DNA from: Brachypterus glaber
Taxonomy: Eukaryota; Arthropoda; Insecta; Coleoptera; Kateretidae
Length of the DNA: 64,000 nucleotides
Assembly: GCA_958510825.1 (NCBI GenBank)
Contig: OY294050.1
Span: 4,627,340 to 4,691,339 of the forward strand
Direction of reading: 5' to 3'
This document shows, in pieces, positions 60,101 to 64,000 of this stretch. The position numbers and the translations under genes were made by a program. How positions within the stretch are numbered: the first letter of the stretch is position 1; each line of letters starts with the position of its first letter. The notes below the pieces were generated by a model that had not been told where the DNA came from, ran no database searches, and saw nothing but the letters and a program-made list of their open reading frames with translations.

Positions 60101-63100
60101 TTAATCGTTGATTAATATGATTAATAATATTGTTATATTAAATAATTTTTTTACATTTTGGGGCCCGACATGGGAAAAATTCTAATACATTTTTTGTGTA
60201 TTTTTTGATCTTTTAGGTGTTTTAAACTTTTCTTCTAATATGAATAATAAAATTATGTCCAGAAACAATTTTTTATATTTTGGGGAACCATGGAAATGGT
60301 AATAACACTTTTTGTGTAATATTTATTTCCCTTCTAGGTGGTTTTTAAATTTCTGTCGTATTATGAATAATAAAAAAAATAGGGCAAAAACAAAAATTTA
60401 ACCCAGTTTCCTCTTAACAGATTTTGCTCAAATACGATCTATTCCAAGATAATGTAAAAATACATCTGCATACCTCACCTAATTTCAAGTCTCGGGCTTA
60501 AAGCGTTCTTAAGTTATCGTGGATACAGACAGACAGACATAATTTTGGCTTTTACAGAAAAAAAAATACGATGATTTAGGCAAAAAAATTGTAAATATTA
60601 ATAGTTTAATGAAAAAGTAAAAATCGATCTGAAATAAGGTAACAAATTTTCAATGGAAAGCAGTCCAGTACTTTAAGCAACATAAATTTCGGTCTTCAAT
60701 ACCAACCCAAGAAGAAAATTCCCTAAAAATATTATATTTGGATTTTATCACAGTGCAACGAAAAATGTGCATGATATGCAAAATTATTAAAGAATACATA
60801 AAACAGCTTATTAAACACAAAAACAAGTACAAAATCTTCACACACAACGGGGTATTATCAATGACTGTCAAATTAAGGAGTAGGTCATAAGTTCTTTAGA
60901 AAACTTTAGACCTACTGTACTGTGCTGTGTTATAAATTAAAAATATAATCTAAAATGTTATTTTTACCTAAAATATGCATAATTTTGTTTTAAAACAATA
61001 ATAATTATACTTTTATCTCTTTCTGTAGAACTTCTCTCTATCTAATCTAAATAGGCGACAGTCCATTGCTCAAGTTCTTGGTAAAACAGTGCTTAAACAG
61101 TTAAAGAGTATTCACTTCCAAATTATGTAGTTATGTTAAATAGTTAGGAAATGTTTTTTAAATTACATGATAACATTTTTTTGAGTGTAGTGGTACGGGA
61201 CCATACATAAGTTGTCAATTTACTCAAATAAAGCTATGTAATGGTTGTATAATATGAAAAATAAGTGTTATAATGGTCCCAGGCCATAATGTTGAGTGAA
61301 ATTTAGCATCAGCGAGCGATACAATATCTTAGTCTGTTGCAGTATCAGTAAAAAGCGCCCTGGGTCATTACGTTAGTTACCGCAAAAAGGGGTTAAGTGA
61401 CTTTCTTATAAATTTCTTGAAAATTGTCTGTAAAGATGTGCCAAGAGTTCTGCAGAGCAAAAATATGCCAGAAGACCTTTTCGAAAAAATTGGACTTCGC
61501 TTCTTTTTGTGTTGAAGGGTTGAGATGTTCAATGGCTCTGTTTTACAGGCTCCGGACTAACTTTATTAGAATTTTATGACTTTTGCAACGTCGAATCGCA
61601 ATTTAAACCTAAATAAAACATTAAAGTAATTATTGTTATACACTTTACAATCTTAACGGGAGAAGAGTATATAAATGGGAGATTAGCTCAGCGGTCTAAG
61701 GCATCGATATAGCATTGACACTGAGCTAATGATCGTGAGTTCAAACCTCACTGGCGCTGCACTGCCTTTTTCAGTTAATTAATAATTGGAATTTGGCGAA
61801 GGCGTACTCCCTAGATATATTGGTTCGAAGGTCAATTAAAGCCGGTGGTTCCCTCTACTACTAGCCCACACAAGTCCTGGACTTAGGGGATGCTTAATTA
61901 AGTAGAATAGTACGAGGTTAAAAATAAACATAAACATAGGAAAGTCGCCTAATTTCGGATACCATTTATAATTTAATATTCAAATTTTTTGAGAAAATAA
62001 GATGCAAAAAATCTCAGTGATACTTTTTTCCGAAATGAAAATCAATAGCCGTTTATATGAATTAAATTCTCTTAAAGTATATAGAATAAGCTAAAACAGT
62101 ATAAAATGAAGAACTATGAGGTCGACTGTGGTAATTTCTGTTTAATAAAGTCTATTATCTTCCGAAACCGAGCACCTCAGATTTAACTGTCAATTATTTT
62201 ATAATGTGTATACTTCCTACTAACAGGAATAACTCTTGGTTTGCGTTGGCAAGTCACTAAAACTTAATTTGTATTCAAGATGAGCGTGACGACTTGAGCT
62301 GTATTTTGGCCTAGATATTCGTGCTTTAAATTGATGGTAAATTAAGCCATGTCGACCCAGGAATAAGAAATAAATGGGGGAACTTCTAACTAGCGCGTAT
62401 GAAACTGTTTTTTAAATTTAAAAATTACATTTTTGGGAAAAAATACCCATAAAATGATTATGAGAAAAACGCAATATAACAGCCACCGTGAAGAGTTTAT
62501 CGATACGTGCGAAGCATTGCATACCTTCACGGCTTGTTTTTTATTAGACTGACGATAAAGCACTTAATGCTGTATTCCAAGCCATCATATAGCTAATTTT
62601 GCCAACATTTTAATACCGCGACTGAGAGACCTTGTCTATATTATTAACGATCGAGAAAAGAAGCTCGTAACAAAAACTAAAACCGCTTTATCACAGATTA
62701 CTTTCATATTTTTTTCAAATTACTTTAAGTTTTTATTTTATTATTATTTTTTTTTAAAGTTAAGTCAAGAATTTCTTATATAACAAAAAGTAAGTTGATT
62801 TTTGCTGTAATAATTGGTGAATGGAATGTATTCATATGAGATGCTTAGAACAATATTATATCATGTTTGCGGGTTTATTATGACACGAAAATAGTAAAAA
62901 TAGTATATTACATACTGAGGGAAGGTTAGCTGACTAAGGGGCGTAGTCCCGCGGTCACTAATGCCCGAATGAAAAATTGTGTATTTTATTTGCCACGAAA
63001 AAACTAACATCTTTAAATTTATAAACACTGGTGAAGTTAGTTATACATTTTTACTTTTTCAATACATGAAATGATGGCGATCTCCACGAAAACAAAATAA

Positions 63101-63835
63101 AAAATGACTTTTTTTTTTTAATGTTAACAATTTTAAAACATATTAATATATCGAATTTATTGAATATAAATATTCATTCGACATAAATAATAAATATTTG
63201 TCTAAAAAATTATAAAATATGTATTTTTTCTATTTTGCATCTCTTATAAGCCCATAATCACACGCATTTTGCGTGTTTTCCAACTTTTACGTATGTCTGT
63301 AATTAGCTTATTTTTAAATGATTGTGAATAAAATCATTAAACTACTTACCATTATCGTTGACGATAACCTTCACCGTACCAATAACAGTGCCCTCGTTGA
63401 CATTTTCGCTCACAGAATACGTATATCGCGGATATTCAAAAATCGGAGGCCTTTGCGTCGCATCTATGATACTAATATACACTTCCGCGTCCTTTAGGGA
63501 TTTTAGGTTTCCCCCGTCACTAGCACTGATGTTGAGTTTATGATAAGGCTGGCTTCTTGACGATAACAAACTAGGACGCGACACGAATATCTCACCAGTG
63601 TTCCGGTCGATGCGAAACAATCCTGCATCGTTTCCGGAGGTTATTTTGTAGGTTATGATGCCAAATTTTCCCGAGTCTGGATCCGTGGCTGCGACTACGA
63701 CCACGGGGATGGTGGCGGAGGAGGATCCTCCGCCTTCTCGTAGCGAAACGTTGTATTCTTGGGGGTAGAACGTGGGGCGGTTGTCATTGACGTCGGTTAC
63801 TTGGATTTTGATGATGGCGGTTGTGCTTAGTCCCC
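27452..63835 (-). CDS. ds: Dachsous giant protocadherin, 3' portion (N-terminal exons outside window)
   Basis: Eight exons: 63350-63835, 46945-47123, 46186-46596, 45472-45907, 35662-36164, 30995-34196, 30250-30547, 27452-30119. Phases fit throughout and give about 2,726 residues to a TGA stop. Dachsous is the cell-surface ligand of Fat in planar polarity and Hippo growth control. About 21 cadherin-repeat boundaries are visible (many DxNDNxP), then a single membrane helix (28736-28807, WALGLLISIILLIISFG) and a cytoplasmic domain of about 430 residues. That domain holds WDYLLDWGPQYQPLAHVFSE (about 27860-27930), which resembles the catenin-binding segment of classical cadherins and marks Dachsous rather than Fat or Cad96-type cadherins. 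A full-length family member has 27 repeats and a signal peptide, so roughly the first six repeats are missing here. Introns of 16 kb and 9 kb are loaded with transposons. Confidence 0.93.
30250..30547 (-). CDS. ds: ds exon G (cadherin repeat)
   Basis: Encodes DVHSSQVLDILTVNATDADI through QDVQITVNASDGGTP to NGDSAYFPSGNKNIYR. The boundary at its end lacks NDN. Phase 1 in, phase 2 out; acceptor CTTATTTTCAG, donor GTAATG. Confidence 0.92.
30995..34196 (-). CDS. ds: ds exon F (large exon, about ten cadherin repeats)
   Basis: 3,202 bp uninterrupted. Begins VREDVDIGHVVGSVAISEPS and carries ten repeat boundaries, among them DVNDNHPKW, DFNDNPPKF, DVNDHPPTF, DENDNDPKF, DINDNKPIF, DENDNAPKF, DVNDNQPTF and DVNDNAPQF. 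Two boundaries, GYVDETPKF and GEIPESSPQL, lack the calcium motif. Ends GYFPG in phase 1. Confidence 0.95.
34451..34869 (-). mobile_element. AATT-targeted MITE, copy 2
   Basis: 419 bp, inverse orientation to copy 1, in the ds intron between exons E and F. The far end reads CGCCAT instead of CTCCAT. Flanks join as TTA-AT-TAG, again an AATT site. Confidence 0.85.
35662..36164 (-). CDS. ds: ds exon E (cadherin repeats)
   Basis: Starts GEITTKEPLDREQKEHHDLV and contains VLDVNDNSPEI and VLDVNDNRPTF. Ends GSSLIFR in phase 0 at GTAAGTTT. Acceptor TTTTTTCCAG. Confidence 0.93.
37382..37495. mobile_element. Short hairpin element in ds intron
   Basis: Arms AGGGACTAAACTGGCTGTTT and inverse AAACAGCCAAGTTTAGTCC, plus a loop with GAGCGAGCGTAGCGAGCGAG. 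Related words (AAGTTTAGTCCCG, CTTGGTCGTGCAAAAA) recur at 35020 and 37895. Confidence 0.7.
38262..38514 (-). mobile_element. tRNA-derived SINE, copy 2 (full length)
   Basis: Inverse-orientation match to 61677-61936 over the full length, including the tRNA-like head (38430-38514) and the A-rich tail. In the ds intron between exons D and E. Confidence 0.85.
38985..39215. other. GC-rich, CpG-rich island in ds intron, function unknown
   Basis: A 230 bp segment much richer in GC than its surroundings, with many CpG pairs (CTCGCTCGCCGGGCCATCG and others). Three overlapping short frames are open across part of it, but none resembles a known protein. Could be a promoter or untranslated exon, or a foreign insert. 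Confidence 0.4.
39460..40146 (+). mobile_element. ACATCGGCAC repeat family, copy 2
   Basis: Nearly identical to 6848-7558 over its whole length with small indels, which sets the ends. In the ds intron between exons D and E. Confidence 0.78.
40571..40906 (+). mobile_element. Palindrome-core element, copy 2
   Basis: Nearly identical to copy 1 in inverse orientation, with the same inner palindrome. In the ds intron between exons D and E. Confidence 0.75.
41149..41174 (+). repeat. GAA/GGA trinucleotide microsatellite
   Basis: A run of AGGAGGAAGAAGAAG type in the ds intron between exons D and E. Confidence 0.9.
41349..41535. mobile_element. Inverted-repeat element in ds intron
   Basis: Ends GTAGTAAATACTACGTTTTT and near-inverse ending TTTACTATTTACTAC, with inner arms ATGGAACCCCACGA and inverse. 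About 187 bp. Confidence 0.7.
42987..43790 (+). repeat. 18 bp minisatellite combined with SINE 3' bodies, two tandem units
   Basis: The 18 bp unit AAAATTGGCGCAGTAGGT repeats about five times at 42987-43075. Then two units offset by about 360 bp (43076-43437 and 43438-43790) each hold a SINE 3' body (GCCGGTGGTTCCCTCTACTA and GGGATGCTTAA) followed by more TTGGCGCAG repeats and a shared segment ending CGATAACGCG. The second unit starts with TTAATTAATAATT, as in the full-length SINE. Confidence 0.8.
44450..44849 (+). mobile_element. AATT-targeted MITE, copy 3
   Basis: 400 bp in the ds intron between exons D and E. Flanks join as TTCA-AT-TGAG. Sequence closely matches copies 1 and 4, including ACTTGGCCGGGCGAAAAGTG and GACGTCTTTTGTTTCATAAT. 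Confidence 0.87.
45472..45907 (-). CDS. ds: ds exon D (cadherin repeats)
   Basis: Starts ILQLTALDQDTGNNARITYK, includes the DRESRDTFTFTVAATDNGTP strand and VLDANDNDPLF, ends INAVTG in phase 1. Acceptor TTTTCCAG, donor GTAAGTAA. Confidence 0.92.
45950..46110. mobile_element. Hairpin element between ds exons C and D
   Basis: Ends AAGCCATATTC and inverted AAAGCCATATTCCTTGGCTT, with inner arms TTGAATGAAGAGC and inverse GCTCTTCATTCAA. Only 75 bp from exon C. Confidence 0.75.
46186..46596 (-). CDS. ds: ds exon C (cadherin repeats)
   Basis: Phase 0 at both ends. Encodes VYIEIEDINDNAPEFESPTV, a full repeat with DKDSG, DYE and VQDVNDNAPVF, ending SLPVNSQ. Donor GTATTT, acceptor TTTTTGCAG. Confidence 0.92.
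46819..46930 (+). repeat. Diverged direct repeat left of ds exon B
   Basis: Shares ATTTTCTGGCAGAAGA-like, AAAATCAGCTGA and ACTAACTA words in order with 47609-47726. The two copies flank exon B. Confidence 0.55.
46945..47123 (-). CDS. ds: ds exon B (half cadherin repeat)
   Basis: 179 bp. Continues exon A in phase: GDNRNVRYSIYSGDPNGFFR through HETKANVLLNIQATAGEPPV to HGHTQ. Separated from exon A by a 16.2 kb intron. Acceptor CGTTTTAG, donor GTAAGAA. Confidence 0.9.
47318..47545. repeat. Relative of the ds 3' UTR element, in the intron before exon B
   Basis: Shares blocks with 27240-27390: GGTGGCTTTCGCA, CCATCTAATGTTG and GTACTACATTTGATGGT, in the same order. Ends were not resolved. Confidence 0.55.
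47609..47726 (+). repeat. Diverged direct repeat right of ds exon B
   Basis: Partner of 46819-46930. Clear identity in TAAAATCAGCTGA and GCACTAACTACTAACTAG. Confidence 0.55.
48030..48534. mobile_element. Inverted-repeat element with TTAA ends
   Basis: TTAAGGGGTCTTTCTACTTT at the left and inverted TTAAGGGGTCTTTCTACCTT at the right. The TTAA at both ends fits a piggyBac-type target duplication. 505 bp, no transposase. Confidence 0.75.
48587..48700. mobile_element. Short inverted-repeat element
   Basis: Ends TATACCAAGGTAGAGAAGAC and inverted TATAAACCATGGTAGAGAAG, with inner arms GCCGAGCC-type and a centre GATGCGTAGCATC. Confidence 0.75.
49592..50541. mobile_element. pogo/Tigger-like non-autonomous element
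   Basis: Termini CAGTGGAAACTCCATAACTT and, inverted, CAGTGGAAACTTCATAACTC. Flanked by TA on both sides. Subterminal repeats of CGAGTTAT/CGAGTTAG recur through the body, as in Tigger-type elements. No transposase frame. Contains the hAT-like MITE 50228-50481. Confidence 0.75.
50228..50481 (+). mobile_element. hAT-like MITE, copy 2
   Basis: 254 bp with the same termini as copy 1, flanked on both sides by GTAAACTT, a perfect 8 bp target duplication typical of the hAT superfamily. It sits inside the pogo-like element 49592-50541. Confidence 0.9.
51161..51413 (-). mobile_element. hAT-like MITE, copy 3
   Basis: 253 bp, inverse orientation, flanked by AATATATC on both sides (51153-51160 and 51414-51421), a perfect 8 bp duplication. 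Confidence 0.9.
52374..52910 (-). mobile_element. ACATCGGCAC repeat family, copy 3 (diverged, truncated)
   Basis: Inverse orientation. Shares the terminal ACATCGGCACTTA, the TTTCTCGACGTTTTAGACC block and the TCTGTC run but carries a different stretch after the terminus and lacks the far end. In the ds intron between exons A and B. Confidence 0.65.
53222..53824. repeat. Two interlocked inverted repeats
   Basis: Pair 1: 53222-53260 with 53628-53665 (GGCGTAAACTCAGTTATGAC and inverse). Pair 2: 53386-53545 with 53667-53824 (TTAAAAACTTTCGTATTC and inverse). The pairs overlap rather than nest. Confidence 0.7.
54043..54515 (+). repeat. Composite repeat unit 1 (inverted-repeat element plus palindrome)
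   Basis: First part has ends TTTTCTATTTTGC and inverse GCAAAATAGAAAA plus inner pair GGGTTGGCAAC/GCCAACCC. Second part (about 54400-54515) is a palindrome with CTCGCCGCAAGCGGCTCG at its centre, related to the foldback at 12709-12922. Repeated about 845 bp downstream. Confidence 0.75.
54890..55371 (+). repeat. Composite repeat unit 2
   Basis: Near-identical second copy of 54043-54515, with extra sequence near the start (ATAATCACACGCATTTTTCG) and a small internal deletion near 55145. Confidence 0.78.
55740..56114 (+). repeat. Single-arm copy of the 11 kb foldback
   Basis: Matches 11568-11935 (TTTGGCTGAAAAAT, AAAAATTGTTGGAAAT, CATTTATTGCAATTT, TTTGACTGGACTA) without the inverse arm. In the ds intron between exons A and B. 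Confidence 0.7.
57201..57506 (+). mobile_element. Palindrome-core element, copy 3, inside a LINE
   Basis: Interrupts the same degraded non-LTR element as the MITE at 57775-58186. Slightly shorter, with one internal deletion near 57430. Confidence 0.78.
57775..58186 (+). mobile_element. AATT-targeted MITE, copy 4, inside a LINE reading frame
   Basis: 412 bp. It interrupts the C-terminal reading frame of the degraded non-LTR element. Removing the element and one AT restores the frame from NVNTP to INRMLTYGNRYN. This fixes the ends and shows that the net gain is the element plus at most one AT. Confidence 0.9.
58786..59980 (+). pseudogene. Degraded non-LTR retrotransposon (RTE-like), 3' half
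   Basis: Reads TSTRDQIFTVKEALTTCYEY, FIDFHKAYDSIKRQDLL, GLKQGDPLS, then after a frameshift near 59145 AYVDDVAII, the reverse transcriptase catalytic motif. There is an in-frame stop at 59304. The long final frame ends with WLGHLERMPDNRVAKQMPWR and KKRGRPRKRWREVV. A short TA-repeat tail follows at 59966-59978, as in RTE-type elements. Inactive. No 5' half seen. Confidence 0.85.
60000..61670. other. ds intron stretch, nothing recognised
   Basis: AT-rich intron between ds exons A and B without coding frames. Contains a remnant around 60480-60540 (CTTAAAGCGTTCTTAAGTTATCG) that resembles short pieces near 22485 and 40300. Confidence 0.4.
61677..61936 (+). mobile_element. tRNA-derived SINE, copy 1 (full length)
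   Basis: The head GGGAGATTAGCTCAGCGGTC (box A type) and GTGAGTTCAAACCTCACT (box B type) look like a type II tRNA with a long variable arm. The body runs through AAAGCCGGTGGTTCCCTCTA and GGGGATGCTTAATTAAGTAG and ends in an A-rich tail. Not a working tRNA gene: the body continues well beyond the tRNA and the same unit recurs. Confidence 0.85.
61940..63220. other. ds intron stretch, nothing recognised
   Basis: AT-rich intron sequence between the SINE and ds exon A. No coding frame, RNA gene or repeat end identified. Confidence 0.4.
63222..63280 (+). repeat. Partial copy of the 54 kb composite repeat
   Basis: Short match TTTTTCTATTTTGCATCTC and ATAATCACACGCATTTTGCG, 70 bp from ds exon A. Confidence 0.55.
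63350..63835 (-). CDS. ds: ds exon A (cadherin repeats)
   Basis: Starts mid-codon with GGLSTTAIIKIQVTDVNDNR and contains a full repeat followed by IIDATQRPPIF, a boundary without the canonical NDN motif. Ends VIVNDN plus one base at GTAAGT. Acceptor TTTGTTTCCAG. Confidence 0.93.
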
Positions 63836-64000
63836 CTGGAAACAAAAAGTATGGAAGTTAGAAATAGTAAAGAAGATTGTCTGAAAAATTTCGTTGTATT
63901 TTTAATACTGAATGTTATTTTTAAATGTGAAAGTCGAAAAACAAAGTATTTTTTATTTATATCGCCACCATTGGTATTTTACTTTTACAAGTAAAGTATT

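Noticed and set aside
61677..61760. A tRNA gene (and the reverse-strand look-alike at 38430-38514)
   Set aside because: Both are the 5' heads of full-length SINE copies with the same 3' body and A-rich tail.

Overview
The window is AT-rich nuclear DNA from an insect. The coding exons match insect bestrophin, ornithine decarboxylase-like and Dachsous proteins. Introns have GT-AG junctions, and more than half of the sequence is non-coding DNA packed with small inverted-repeat transposons. I cannot fix the order from sequence alone; a holometabolous insect such as a beetle is a guess.

Three protein genes lie head to tail on the minus strand. From right to left: (1) the 3' part of dachsous (ds), eight exons from 63835 to a stop at 27452, encoding about 2,726 residues; its N-terminal exons lie beyond the right edge. 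(2) A complete five-exon ornithine decarboxylase-like gene, 21336 to 17645, 397 residues, missing several residues needed for catalysis. (3) A bestrophin chloride-channel gene starting at 13639 and running off the left edge after exon 8 (106-403). It carries two tandem copies of one exon (3158-3330 and 2531-2703) with identical length and phases, best explained as a mutually exclusive pair. All splice phases were checked by hand, and each gene reads through without a break.

The rest is introns and intergenic DNA. ds has introns of about 16 kb (47124-63349) and 9 kb (36165-45471). Bestrophin intron 1 is 3.7 kb. These hold several multi-copy families: a 390-420 bp element always inserted at AATT (four copies); a hAT-like 253 bp element with 8 bp target duplications (three copies); a pogo-like element with TA duplications that contains one of the hAT-like copies; a 700 bp ACATCGGCAC element (three copies); a 310-335 bp element with an internal palindrome (three copies); a tRNA-derived SINE family; two degraded non-LTR retrotransposons; and many single foldback elements. 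Several are nested, so relative insertion order can be read.

The three genes have no obvious shared pathway: ds is a giant cadherin of the Fat/Hippo and planar-polarity system, the ODC-like protein belongs to polyamine metabolism or its regulation, and bestrophin is a calcium-activated anion channel. No rRNA, functional tRNA, CRISPR array or prokaryotic system was seen. The most promising novelties are the bestrophin exon pair, the active-site-depleted ODC-like protein, the AATT-targeted element family and the minisatellite/SINE composite at 42987-43790.
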